Assembly (NCBI GenBank): GCA_903882745.1
Contig: CAIRYG010000005.1
Span: 1-64,000 of the forward strand
From: an uncultured Gemmatimonadota bacterium
GTDB taxonomy: Bacteria > Gemmatimonadota > Gemmatimonadetes > Gemmatimonadales > Gemmatimonadaceae
Length of the DNA: 64,000 nucleotides
Direction: 5' to 3'
Shown: one piece after another, positions 33,582-41,591 of the stretch
Position numbering within the stretch: the first letter of the stretch is position 1
How the letters are laid out: each line of letters opens with the position of its first letter
Translations under genes and position numbers: made by a program
The notes under the pieces: model-generated
What the model was told of the DNA's origin: nothing
What the model saw: only the letters and a program-made list of their open reading frames with translations
Database searches by the model: none

Positions 33582-34391
33582 ATGAACTTCCGTCGCCCTC
33601 TGATGCTGGCCAGCGTCTTCGTCGCTGCCCTCCCCGCCGTGCTCGCTGCCCAGGGTCGCGGTGGCCCGCAGGAACCCCCGAAGAATCTCCAGGTCCTCCC
33701 CAAGGACATGCCCCGTCAGCAGGTCACGGCGATCATGAACAACTTCACCGCCGCCCTCGGCGTGAACTGCGCGTATTGCCACGCGGCAGCAGCAGCGCCT
33801 GCGGGTGCAGCGCCTGCGGCGCCGGCTGGTGGTGGACGCGGCGGCCCGCCGCTCGACTACTCGCTCGACGACAAGGCCCAGAAAAAAATTGCCCGTGAAA
33901 TGATGAAGATGGTCACCGACGTCAACGGCAAGTATCTGGCCGGCGCCGGACTCACCATGGACGCGCGCAACAGCGTGACCTGCGAAACCTGCCACCACGG
34001 GCTCGCCAAGCCGAAGACGCTTCGCAACGCACTCGGCGGCGCCATTGACGCCAAGGGCGCCGATTCGGCCGTCGCGCTCTATCGTGAACTCCGCACCCGT
34101 TACTACGGGGCTGCGGCCTACGACTTCAGCGAGAACTCGCTGGTGGCCGCGGCAACGGATGCGAGCCGCGCCAACAAGAGCCCGGCTGCGCTCGCGCTGC
34201 TCAAGCTCAACTTAGAGTTCTACGACAAGTCGGCCGCCACCTATTCGGCGATCGCGAACACCAGCCTTGCCAGCAACGACACCGCGTCGGCGATTGCCGC
34301 GCTCAAGAAGGCGATTGAACTGCAGCCCAATAACCAGCAAGCCCAGGGCTTGTTGACGCGCCTGACGGCAAAGCCGCCCCAGACCAAGTAG
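33582..34391 (+). CDS. Reaction-centre-type c cytochrome with TPR tail
   Basis: A 269-residue secreted protein (signal peptide to VLAAQ). It has two haem-binding motifs: VNCAYCHAA at ~62-70 and VTCETCHHGLAKP at ~132-145. The context LPKDMPRQQVTAIMNNFTAALGVNC is the hallmark of the photosynthetic reaction-centre cytochrome c subunit family (CytoC_RC). The C-terminal third is TPR-like (ALALLKLNLEFYDKSAATY...AIAALKKAIELQPNNQQAQGLL). Such proteins are widespread in non-phototrophic Acidobacteriota and Gemmatimonadota, so it does not imply photosynthesis. An Ala/Pro/Gly-rich insert separates the haem sites. It is probably a periplasmic electron carrier. Confidence 0.82.
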   Translation: MNFRRPLMLASVFVAALPAVLAAQGRGGPQEPPKNLQVLPKDMPRQQVTAIMNNFTAALGVNCAYCHAAAAAPAGAAPAAPAGGGRGGPPLDYSLDDKAQKKIAREMMKMVTDVNGKYLAGAGLTMDARNSVTCETCHHGLAKPKTLRNALGGAIDAKGADSAVALYRELRTRYYGAAAYDFSENSLVAAATDASRANKSPAALALLKLNLEFYDKSAATYSAIANTSLASNDTASAIAALKKAIELQPNNQQAQGLLTRLTAKPPQTK

Positions 34392-34411
34392 TCGGGCGCT
34401 AGATTCCTCGC

Positions 34412-35053
34412 ATGCGCTCTCTCGTCTGTCGTGCTCTGCTGTTTCTTGCGGCTCCCGGTGTTGTGGCGGCGCAGTCGCCGTCGTCGTCGCCACAGCCATC
34501 ACCGCTTCCGTCGTCTGTCTATGCAATTTCCGGCGCCGTTGGCGGAGTCCAGCGCTGGGCGTCGGGAAAGCAAGACAATGGAAGTCGCTTGATGGCTGGC
34601 CTCGCGCTCCTGCATCCGAACGCGAAGGTTGGCGCGATTGGCCTGCAAGAACTCAGCATGGCCTTCGCCCAAATGAACACGTCCGCGGGCACCTACTCGG
34701 TGCGTGAGAACTCGCTCGAGATTGGGGCGATTGCCGACGTGGTTGCCATGCGGCAATCGTACTGGCATCTCGACGCGGGGCTCGGGCTGGTGCTGAGCCA
34801 GAGCCTTGGCTGCGCGACCGATGGATCGGATACCAAGTCGTCGGGCGTCTCGGTCGCGTGCGTCAATACGTTTGCGAACAGCGGCACGTCGCTGCTCGGC
34901 TATCGCGCGCGCGTCGTGAGCAACTGGGGCGGCGCGTACACGAGCGCCATGTTGGGCATCGATCTCTCTGCGCACACGGTTGCTGCTGGCAAGAGCGTTG
35001 TGCCGAGTGTCTTTGTTGGCGCGCGCTACATCATGGGATCGCTCGGGCACTGA
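34412..35053 (+). CDS. Secreted hypothetical protein, outer-membrane-barrel-like
   Basis: A 213-residue protein with a signal peptide (SLVCRALLFLAAPGVVAAQ), a Pro/Ser-rich spacer and a beta-rich body. The body resembles a small barrel: AISGAVGGVQRWASG, GLGLVLSQSLG, YRARVVSNWGGAYTSAMLGIDLS, FVGARYIMGSLGH. A CATDG...VACVN cysteine pair may form a disulphide. It starts 20 bp after the cytochrome gene and converges on argH. An inverted repeat (AGCGCCCG, 35061-35068; complement 35077-35084) just past its stop may terminate it. Confidence 0.6.
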   Translation: MRSLVCRALLFLAAPGVVAAQSPSSSPQPSPLPSSVYAISGAVGGVQRWASGKQDNGSRLMAGLALLHPNAKVGAIGLQELSMAFAQMNTSAGTYSVRENSLEIGAIADVVAMRQSYWHLDAGLGLVLSQSLGCATDGSDTKSSGVSVACVNTFANSGTSLLGYRARVVSNWGGAYTSAMLGIDLSAHTVAAGKSVVPSVFVGARYIMGSLGH

Positions 35054-35083
35054 GCGGTGTAGCGCCCGAGCGGTTCCGGGCGC

Positions 35084-36517
35084 TTATCCGACGGCGGCTT
35101 TCGCCTGCTGGAGCTGTGCGGCAACCGCGTTCGTTCCGGTGCCGCCGGCAATATCGCGATGCGAGAGCGATGTGCGTGCCAGCAGTTCGTGCATGACATC
35201 CGACGCGAACGCTTGGTGCGCTTTTGCGAAACTCTCGCTCGGGAGCTCCGTCATCTCGATTCCCTTTTCCTCCGCTTCGCGCACGAGCGCGCCCACGGCG
35301 CCGTGGGCTTCTCGGAAGCTCACCTGTTTGCGCACGAGATAATCGGCGAGGTCGGTGGCCATCATCGACGACGTGCAGGCCGCGGCCATCTTGTCGCGGT
35401 TGAAGGTGAGCGTCTCGAGCGAACCGGCCACGGCGGGGAGCAGGAGGAGCATGCCGTCAACAGCATCAAAGAGGGAGCGCTTATCCTCTTGGAGATCTTT
35501 GTTGTAGCCGCTCGGCAGCCCCTTGATGGTGGCGAGCAAGCCAACCAGATCGCCGAGCATGCGCGCGCCGGAGCCGCGGGCGAGTTCGAGTGCGTCGGGG
35601 TTTCGTTTCTGTGGCATCATGCTCGAGCCCGTGCTAAAGCTGTCGCCGTAGCGCACAAAACCGAACTCACTGGAGCCATACAAAATCAGATCCTCCGCGA
35701 TGCGCGAGAGATGCATGCCGAGCATCGTGATGGCGTAGAGGGTGTCGGCAATGAAATCGCGATCCCCAACGGCGTCGATCGAGTTAGGGGAGATGCGTTC
35801 GAAGCCGAGTTCGGTGCAGAGCAGGTCGCGATCGATCGGGAATGCGGAGCCGGCGATGGCGCCGGAGCCCAGCGGCATTACGCCCGCGGCACGCGAGGCG
35901 GCGGCGAGGCGCTCACGATCGCGCACGAGCGGCCAGAGGTGATTGAGCATCCAGTGCGCGCCGCTGACGGGTTGTGCGCGCTGCATGTGGGTGTACGCTG
36001 GCATGATGGCGTCTTGCAGCTGTTCGGCCTGCGCGACGATCACGAGCTGGAGTGCTTTGACCTGTTCGTCGACGCGCGCGATCGCGTCGCGCGTCCAGAG
36101 ACGTGTGGCGGTTGCGACTTGATCATTGCGGCTGCGTCCCGTGTGCAGGCGCGAGGCCGGATCGCCGGCGGCTTCGTGCAGGAGGCGGTCAATGATCGTG
36201 TGGACGTCTTCGTCGGACGCGATCGGCTGCTCCCCACCCGCTAAGCGAGCGGCTACGATGTCGAGTCCAGCGCGCACGGTGTCGCATTCGGCGCTGGAAA
36301 AGACGCCCGCTTTGGCGAGCGCGAGCGCCCAGCCCTTGGACAATTGGATATCGAAGGGCCAGAGGCGGAAGTCGATCGTGATGGAGCGGTTGACCGCTTC
36401 GAGGGCCGGATGGGGACCGCCGGCAAAGCGGCCGCCCCAGAGTTTATGGGTGCCGCCGTGGGTTCCGCCGTGGGTGCCGCCGTGGGTGCCGCTGGCTTCA
36501 GCCGTCTTGGACGTCAT
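35084..36517 (-). CDS. argH: Argininosuccinate lyase
   Basis: A 477-residue fumarase/aspartase-superfamily enzyme that splits argininosuccinate into arginine and fumarate, the last step of arginine synthesis. Landmarks are KLWGGRFAGGPHPALEAVNRSI, HTGRSRNDQVATATRLW, AYTHMQRAQPVSGAHWML and the superfamily signature GSSMMPQKRNPDALEL. The N-terminus has an unusual GTHG tetrad tract from a 12-bp tandem repeat before the conserved KLWGGRF. The ATG has AAGGA six bases upstream. It lies 75 bp downstream of argR on the same strand; an ARG-box-like palindrome at 36534-36556 lies between them, so it probably has its own arginine-controlled promoter. Confidence 0.97.
   Translation of the reverse strand: MTSKTAEASGTHGGTHGGTHGGTHKLWGGRFAGGPHPALEAVNRSITIDFRLWPFDIQLSKGWALALAKAGVFSSAECDTVRAGLDIVAARLAGGEQPIASDEDVHTIIDRLLHEAAGDPASRLHTGRSRNDQVATATRLWTRDAIARVDEQVKALQLVIVAQAEQLQDAIMPAYTHMQRAQPVSGAHWMLNHLWPLVRDRERLAAASRAAGVMPLGSGAIAGSAFPIDRDLLCTELGFERISPNSIDAVGDRDFIADTLYAITMLGMHLSRIAEDLILYGSSEFGFVRYGDSFSTGSSMMPQKRNPDALELARGSGARMLGDLVGLLATIKGLPSGYNKDLQEDKRSLFDAVDGMLLLLPAVAGSLETLTFNRDKMAAACTSSMMATDLADYLVRKQVSFREAHGAVGALVREAEEKGIEMTELPSESFAKAHQAFASDVMHELLARTSLSHRDIAGGTGTNAVAAQLQQAKAAVG
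36446..36493. repeat. 12-bp tandem repeat, 4 units, in argH 5' end
   Basis: Four copies of GTGGGTGCCGCC (one with ATGGG, one with GTTCC, the last ending GCT). On the minus strand this encodes the G-T-H-G tetrads at residues ~10-24 of ArgH, upstream of the conserved fold. Confidence 0.9.
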
Positions 36518-36533
36518 CGTATTCCTTGAGATT

Positions 36534-36556
36534 GCATATTTCTAACATAAATATGC
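36534..36556 (-). promoter_or_regulatory. ARG-box-like palindrome upstream of argH
   Basis: Inverted repeat GCATATTT (36534-36541) and AAATATGC (36549-36556) with a 7-nt centre, in an AT-rich gap 17 bp before the argH ATG. It resembles ArgR half-sites. A GC hairpin at 36567-36586 (CCGGA/TCCGG) just upstream could terminate argR. Confidence 0.55.
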
Positions 36557-36592
36557 GAATATGTAGCCGGAGCATGCATGTTCCGGACGAGA

Positions 36593-37054
36593 TTAGCCCT
36601 TCTGAGCGAGGGAGAGCAGGCGTTTGGCGACCCGTTCCCGCGCCGAGTCGGAGCGACAGATGATGAGGATGGTATTTTCGCCGGCGATGGTGCCGAGGAC
36701 GTCCGGGTTGCCTTCGTTGTCGATGGCTTCGGCGATCGGCTGCGCGCCGGCGACGACGGTACGGACGACGATGAGGTTGCCGGTGAAGTCGAGGCGGGCG
36801 AAGAGCTGCGGGAAGATGGACGCGAGGGTCGCGCGTCCTTCCTCTGAGGAGGAGGCGGCTTCGGGGACCGTGTAGCGGATGCCCGTGGGGGTGGGAATCC
36901 GGGCGATGCGCAGGTCGCGCATGTCGCGCGAGAGGGTGGACTGGGTGACGTCCCACCCGCGTTCGGCCAGGAGCTGACGGAGCTCTTCCTGACTACCAAC
37001 CGGGCGAGTCGCGATAATCTCTCGGATCACCGTCTGGCGTTCGCGCTTGGTCAT
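36593..37054 (-). CDS. argR: Arginine repressor ArgR
   Basis: A 153-residue ArgR/AhrC-type regulator. The N-terminal winged helix is MTKRERQTVIREIIATRPVG, SQEELRQLLAERGWDVTQSTLSRDM, where SQxxLxxxL and the TQSTLSRDM recognition helix are diagnostic. The C-terminal hexamerisation and arginine-binding domain contains LIVVRTVVAGAQPIAEAID and DVLGTIAGENTILIICRS, with the GT.AG.DT-like effector motif (Asp replaced by Asn in ENT). It is divergent from argCBD with a 98-bp gap and upstream of argH, ideally placed to control both operons through the palindromes seen at 37140-37159 and 36534-36556. Confidence 0.95.
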   Translation of the reverse strand: MTKRERQTVIREIIATRPVGSQEELRQLLAERGWDVTQSTLSRDMRDLRIARIPTPTGIRYTVPEAASSSEEGRATLASIFPQLFARLDFTGNLIVVRTVVAGAQPIAEAIDNEGNPDVLGTIAGENTILIICRSDSARERVAKRLLSLAQKG

Positions 37055-37116
37055 GGATGGCGGGAGTTGAGGTGCAGTCGTAGGGTAGCGTACCGAGCGG
37101 CATCGCGTAAGAAGGG

Positions 37117-37159
37117 TTGACAGTCGCCGCTTGCTTACTTATGCATTATATAATGCATA
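37117..37159 (+). promoter_or_regulatory. argCBD promoter/operator with perfect 20-bp palindrome
   Basis: TTGACA (37117-37122), 17-nt spacer, then TATGCA as a weak -10 (37140-37145). The -10 is the left part of a perfect palindrome TATGCATTATATAATGCATA (37140-37159), which also contains the argC start ATG at 37153. The sequence resembles an ARG box with two extra central bases, so ArgR binding would block both transcription and initiation. Confidence 0.6.
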
Positions 37160-38115
37160 GAATACCAATTGGCGTCCTCGGCGCAAGTGGGTACGCCGGA
37201 CGAGAGCTCTGCGCCCTCGTTCGGAAACACCCCGATCTCCGCTTGGCCTTTGCCACTGCCAATGAACAGGCAGGGCGCACGGTCGAGCTTCCTGGCGGCG
37301 GCGAGGTCACCTTCGTCGCAACCGAACAGGCGCCGCTGGCGGATGCGCAGCTGATCTTCAGCTCGCTGCCGCATGGCGCGTCGAAGGCGTGGGTCGAGAA
37401 ATCGCGCGCCGCGGGTGCCAAGGTGGTCGACCTCTCGCACGACCTGCGCATCGGCAACGGTGTGGATGGGGTCGTCTACGGCTTGACCGAGCTCTACCGC
37501 GATCAGATCCGCGGCGCCGACATCGTCGCGAATCCGGGGTGCTATCCGACCTCCATTTCCCTCGCGCTGCTCCCGCTGATTGAGCAGGGACTGATCGCGC
37601 ACCACGCGACCATCATTGCCAACTCCGCCAGTGGTGTCACCGGGGCGGGCTTCACGGCGCGCACCGATCTGCTCTTTGGCGAAATCACCGAGAACTATCG
37701 CGCCTACGGCACCGGCAACACGCATCGCCATCTCAACGAGATGCGCGCGCTCCTCGGCACATTGCAGTCTGACGCGGAATTGGTGTTCACGCCGCATTTG
37801 TTGCCCATTGCACGCGGGATTCTCTCGAGCATCACGGTACCGCTGCGCGGCACGCTCGACGACGCGATGGCGCCCTTTCGTTCGCGCTATGGCACCGAGC
37901 CGTTCATTGAACTCGCGAGCGCGCCACCAGAGCTGCGGCATGTCACCGGGCGCAACACGGTGCGGATTTTCGCGCAGCCGTTGGCGCATCTCAAGCAGCC
38001 GACGCTCTTGATCCTCTCGGCGATCGACAACCTGATGAAGGGGGCCGCCGGACAAGCCGTGCAGAACGCCAACCTGATGCTCGGCCTCGAAGAAACGGCG
38101 GGACTCCCGGTATGA
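37153..38115 (+). CDS. argC: N-acetyl-gamma-glutamyl-phosphate reductase
   Basis: A 320-residue NADPH-dependent reductase of the third step in arginine synthesis. It starts MHRIPIGVLGASGYAGREL (Rossmann GASGYAG), with catalytic Cys in NPGCYPTS, then GVTGAGFTARTDLLFGEI and NTHRHLNEM. I chose ATG 37153; ATG 37141 or the TTG at 37117 add residues before the conserved start and fall in the promoter. No ribosome-binding site precedes it, and the predicted transcript start is at or next to the ATG, suggesting leaderless translation. The stop overlaps argB by ATGA. Confidence 0.95.
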   Translation: MHRIPIGVLGASGYAGRELCALVRKHPDLRLAFATANEQAGRTVELPGGGEVTFVATEQAPLADAQLIFSSLPHGASKAWVEKSRAAGAKVVDLSHDLRIGNGVDGVVYGLTELYRDQIRGADIVANPGCYPTSISLALLPLIEQGLIAHHATIIANSASGVTGAGFTARTDLLFGEITENYRAYGTGNTHRHLNEMRALLGTLQSDAELVFTPHLLPIARGILSSITVPLRGTLDDAMAPFRSRYGTEPFIELASAPPELRHVTGRNTVRIFAQPLAHLKQPTLLILSAIDNLMKGAAGQAVQNANLMLGLEETAGLPV

Positions 38116-38891
38116 AGCGGGTGGTAAAGATTGGTGGGCGTGCGCAGGGCGACTCGCGTCTCCCCGCGGCACTTGCTGCGGCTGCTGCGACGGCGACGGC
38201 TAGGGCGACGGCCGGTGGGTTTCTGTGCGTCGTGCACGGTGGTGGCGACGAAGTCACGAACTTGCAGAAACGGCTCGGGCTGCAGTCCGCGTTCATTGGT
38301 GGGCGTCGCGTCACGAGCGTCGACGATTTGGAAATCGTGCGGATGGTGTTGTCGGGCGCCACCAACAAACGGATTGTCGCGCAGTTGATCTCGCAGGGCG
38401 TGAACGCCGTGGGTATCTCGGGTGAAGATGCGTCGTTATTTACGGCGCAGATCACCGATCCCGCGATGGGGCGAGTGGGAGGGCACGTGACCGCGAATGT
38501 CGCGTTGATCCAGCACTTGGTGCACGGCGGGTTCGTGCCGGTGATCTCTCCGCTCGCGCGTGACGCGGACGATCGCGCGGGTGCCGGACTCAATGTGAAT
38601 GGTGACGATGCCGCCGCCGCGCTCGCGGCCGCGCTCACGGCCGATGAGTTGGTGCTCGTGGCTGATGTACCGGGCGTGCTCGACGCGGGCGCGGTCATCC
38701 CAACGATTGACGAAGCGATGGCGCATCGCTTGATCAGCAGTGGTGTGGCCGCCGGCGGGATGGCCGCCAAGCTCGACGCGGCACTCACCGCATTACGTGG
38801 CGGTGCACAGATGGTGCGTATTGCAGGACTCGACGGCATTAGTGACAGCAGCGCGGGGACGCGCATCGTGCTTTCCTCCCCTCAGGCGTAA
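38112..38891 (+). CDS. argB: Acetylglutamate kinase
   Basis: A 259-residue amino-acid kinase phosphorylating N-acetylglutamate, the second step of arginine synthesis. It has KRVVKIGGRA, CVVHGGGDEVTNL, GVNAVGISGEDAS, GFVPVISPLA, NVNGDDAAAALAAALTADELVLVADVPGVL and the SGVAAGGMAAKLDAAL motif, all characteristic. Between residues 15 and 33 there is an Ala/Thr-rich low-complexity stretch (AALAAAAATATARATAG) not seen in typical ArgB, apparently a small codon-repeat expansion. It is coupled to argC by ATGA overlap; argD follows after 9 bp. Confidence 0.95.
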   Translation: MKRVVKIGGRAQGDSRLPAALAAAAATATARATAGGFLCVVHGGGDEVTNLQKRLGLQSAFIGGRRVTSVDDLEIVRMVLSGATNKRIVAQLISQGVNAVGISGEDASLFTAQITDPAMGRVGGHVTANVALIQHLVHGGFVPVISPLARDADDRAGAGLNVNGDDAAAALAAALTADELVLVADVPGVLDAGAVIPTIDEAMAHRLISSGVAAGGMAAKLDAALTALRGGAQMVRIAGLDGISDSSAGTRIVLSSPQA

Positions 38892-38900
38892 GAGACATTT

Positions 38901-40088
38901 ATGGCGACGCACACGACTTCCACTCCCCAGACCGACGCCCTGCTCGGCGTCTACAAGAAGCCGCCGATGGAGTTCGTGCGCGGCGCGGGCGTGCACCTAT
39001 ATGATGCCGACGGCAAGAGCTATCTCGATTTCGTCGCGGGCATCGCGGTGAACGCGCTGGGCTACGGTGATGCTGGTGTGGATGCCGCGATGCGCGAGGC
39101 GATGGCCACGGGGATTCTGCACACGTCGAACTTGTATCGCACGTCGCCGGGTGAGCAGTTGGCCGACAAGCTGGTGGCGCGCACCTTCGCCGATCGCGTG
39201 TTCTATTCGAACTCGGGCGCCGAGGCGAATGAAGGGGCGTTTAAGATTGCCCGTCGCTGGGGACGTTCGATGGGTGGAACGGCCAAGCATGAGATTGTGT
39301 CGTTGCGCGGCGCGTTCCATGGTCGCTTGATGGGTACGCTTGCCGCCACCGATCGTCCGTCGTATCGCGCGCCTTTCCGGCCGCTCGCTGGTGGCATCTC
39401 CATCATGGAACGCGATCTCGACGAGCTCGCCGTCAAGCTGAGTTCAGAGACGGTCGCCGCCGTGATCGCCGAGCCGATTCAGGGCGAGGGCGGTGTGCGC
39501 GTACTCGACACGGCATTCTTGCAGGGACTCCGTGCGCTCACGCAGGAGCGGAATATTGCGCTGATCCTCGACGAGATTCAGTGCGGTTACGGCCGCACCG
39601 GCACGTTCATGGCGCATGAGCATTGGGGAATCACGCCGGACATTCTCACGGTCGCAAAACCCATGGCTGCTGGATTGCCGATGGGGGCGGTGCTCACCAC
39701 CAAGGCAATCGCCGAGCCCATGCAGCCCGGCGATCACGGCACTACGTTCGGTGGCGGGCCATTTGTGGCGGCGGTCGGCAACCATGTGTTTGATCGCTTG
39801 TCCGACCCGGCGCTGCTCGCGCACGTGACGGAGCAGGGGAAGTTCATCAGCGCCAGGCTGCATGGCATCGCCGAGCAGTCGTCGAAGGTCCGTGCGGTGC
39901 GTGGCATGGGATTCATGTGGGGCGTCGATGTTGTGGACCCCGCCAAGGACATCATTGGGCGCTGCATGGAAGCCGGGATGCTGGTGTGTTCTGCTGGCGA
40001 ACACACGCTCCGCTTGCTTCCCCCGCTGGTAATGACGCGTGACGAGCTCGAGCGCGGACTGCAGATTTTGGAGTTGGCGATCGGCTAA
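38901..40088 (+). CDS. argD: Acetylornithine aminotransferase
   Basis: A 395-residue class III PLP aminotransferase for the fourth step of arginine synthesis. It has YLDFVAGIAVNALGYGD, RTFADRVFYSNSGAEANEGAFK, LRGAFHGRLMGTLAATD, AVIAEPIQGEGGVRV, LILDEIQCGYGRTGTFMAHE, and the pyridoxal lysine in PDILTVAKPMAAGLPMGAV. It is the third gene of argCBD. argJ/argE, argF and argG are not in the window. A strong GC-rich hairpin at 40161-40193 ends the operon. Confidence 0.96.
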   Translation: MATHTTSTPQTDALLGVYKKPPMEFVRGAGVHLYDADGKSYLDFVAGIAVNALGYGDAGVDAAMREAMATGILHTSNLYRTSPGEQLADKLVARTFADRVFYSNSGAEANEGAFKIARRWGRSMGGTAKHEIVSLRGAFHGRLMGTLAATDRPSYRAPFRPLAGGISIMERDLDELAVKLSSETVAAVIAEPIQGEGGVRVLDTAFLQGLRALTQERNIALILDEIQCGYGRTGTFMAHEHWGITPDILTVAKPMAAGLPMGAVLTTKAIAEPMQPGDHGTTFGGGPFVAAVGNHVFDRLSDPALLAHVTEQGKFISARLHGIAEQSSKVRAVRGMGFMWGVDVVDPAKDIIGRCMEAGMLVCSAGEHTLRLLPPLVMTRDELERGLQILELAIG

Positions 40089-40160
40089 CCGATATCGCAG
40101 CGGGTGCTAGCGCATGCTAGCGCATGCTAGCACACGCTCGCGCGTGGTGCGGATGTGATG

Positions 40161-40193
40161 AGGGGGAGCGCCGACGGTGTCGGCGCTCCCCCT
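40161..40193. terminator. Bidirectional GC-rich hairpin between argD and the 40.3-kb gene
   Basis: A perfect 15-bp stem AGGGGGAGCGCCGAC (40161-40175) and its complement (40179-40193) around a GGT loop. It sits between convergent genes. The downstream T-tract is poor (CGTCCTTCC), so termination strength is uncertain. Confidence 0.65.
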
Positions 40194-40211
40194 CGTCCTT
40201 CCGTGCTTATT

Positions 40212-40271
40212 AGCTGCCTAGCTAGCTGCCTAGCTAGCTGCCTAGCTAGCTGCCTAGCTAGCTGCCTAGCT
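40212..40271. repeat. 12-bp tandem repeat, 5 perfect units
   Basis: Five identical copies of AGCTGCCTAGCT followed by a degenerate one. The stop codon of the minus-strand gene (TAG, 40272-40270) lies at the repeat edge, so the array is its immediate 3' flank. CTAG and AGCT palindromes recur in every unit. Confidence 0.97.
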
Positions 40272-41316
40272 AGTTGCCCGGCTTCTGGCAGCCGTAGCGG
40301 AACTCCTTCTCGGCGGCTTTCGGGTTCGCGGCGATCTTCCAGAATTCCGCGTTCCACTTGAGCATCGACTTGCTCTTGTCGGGGGCGAGCGAGGGGACCT
40401 TGGAGAGCCAGCCGTCAATGACGTCTTTCTTGGCGAGGAAGGCATCGAGGGTTGGCTTGAGCTGCGCGGCGGTGAGGCAGGGGCCGCGGTAGAGTCGATC
40501 GGTGACGCTGCGAATCTTCAGGCGCGAGTCGGGAGCCGAGTAGCGCGTGTTGACGGCGCCGGACCAGTCGAAGTCGTACGCGACGGGGTCGAGCTTGGCC
40601 GTCGCCGTATCGCGGAGAATCACGATGTTGTGCAGCGCTGACAGCGACCAGTCGGTGTTGCCGACGAAGTACTCCCACACGCTGACGCGGGCGAGTGCCT
40701 CGGGATCGACGTCGTCAAACAGCGCGCCCTGCGTGGTGTCCGGCTTCAGCTTGAGGTGCTGGCCCACATCGCTGATGTCTTCGATGAAGAAGGCCCAGCT
40801 CGTGATGGGCTTTTCTTTGCCAAGGGAGTCCTTGTAGGTGATGCGGGCGAGGCGGACGCGGAAGCTTTCCTTGGAGATTTCGTTGTACATCTTGTAGAGC
40901 GCGTACTCCTGCAGGATGTACTGCTCGTACTCGCTGTTGCCGGGGCGGCAGTTGGTGGTGACTTTTACCTTCGCGAGCCCGTTGAAGATCGAGGCTTTGG
41001 CATCGCTGCTCTTCCAGTTGAGCCAGAGCGGGGGGAAGTCGCAGTTGCGCGCCTGACGGCGGAAATGTCCGCGCGCGCGGAGGGTGACGGGGAAGCTGAC
41101 CTGCTTGCCCCCTTCGCCCGCATAGCTGAGCATGCCGTTGTGCTTGTTGAGCGCTAAGCTGTCGCGCTGGCGCACCAGCGCTTGCAGCTGGGTGGTGATC
41201 GTGATGTTCACCACAGAATCACCCTTAAAGAGCTTCTCCTGGGCATCCGCGCGCGTAGCGACAGAGAGGAGAGCGAGCAGAGCGAGCCGAGCGTACAAGC
41301 GGAGGGGTCGAATCAT
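40270..41316 (-). CDS. Secreted hypothetical protein, CotH-kinase-like
   Basis: A 348-residue protein with a signal peptide (LYARLALLALLSVATRADAQ). The centre shows VKVTTNCRPGNSEYEQYILQEYALYKMYNEISKESFRVRLAR split by a segment DSLGKEKPITSWAFFIEDI, then VWEYFVGNTDWSL, HNIVILRD and LDPVAYDFDWSG. The order (E-Y-x-x-Y-K-M-Y, a nucleotide-lid-like acidic FFIED, N-T-D-W catalytic-loop-like, and YDFDWSG resembling a DFD metal motif) looks like an atypical protein-kinase fold related to CotH. It is likely periplasmic or surface-located. The assignment is tentative. Confidence 0.55.
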   Translation of the reverse strand: MIRPLRLYARLALLALLSVATRADAQEKLFKGDSVVNITITTQLQALVRQRDSLALNKHNGMLSYAGEGGKQVSFPVTLRARGHFRRQARNCDFPPLWLNWKSSDAKASIFNGLAKVKVTTNCRPGNSEYEQYILQEYALYKMYNEISKESFRVRLARITYKDSLGKEKPITSWAFFIEDISDVGQHLKLKPDTTQGALFDDVDPEALARVSVWEYFVGNTDWSLSALHNIVILRDTATAKLDPVAYDFDWSGAVNTRYSAPDSRLKIRSVTDRLYRGPCLTAAQLKPTLDAFLAKKDVIDGWLSKVPSLAPDKSKSMLKWNAEFWKIAANPKAAEKEFRYGCQKPGN

Positions 41317-41591
41317 TTCAGCTCCAAGCGTGCAAAGTGTAGGCCGGTGACATTGGGGGGCGACTCAGTCGCCTCGACGATTTTTCGTGCTGCGCGAGCC
41401 TGTCGCAAAGTTGTACATCGGGAAGGCCGCCGGCAACTGGCAGGGAGCCCCACGCGGACCACTGGCGGACCCCGGAACCGGGGGGCATCCTACTAGCGAG
41501 TATCCAGCTAGTATCCTAGTGGCTAACAAATGAACGATCTGCCACCCTCGTCCGCGAGGGCGGCGCCCTCGTACTGTCTCGGGATCGGTCC

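Noticed and set aside
33582-34391. Evidence for phototrophy
   Set aside because: Reaction-centre-type cytochrome domains are widespread in non-phototrophs, and no puf, bch or crt genes are in the window.
40212-40271. CRISPR-like array
   Set aside because: 12-bp units with no spacers; a simple tandem repeat.
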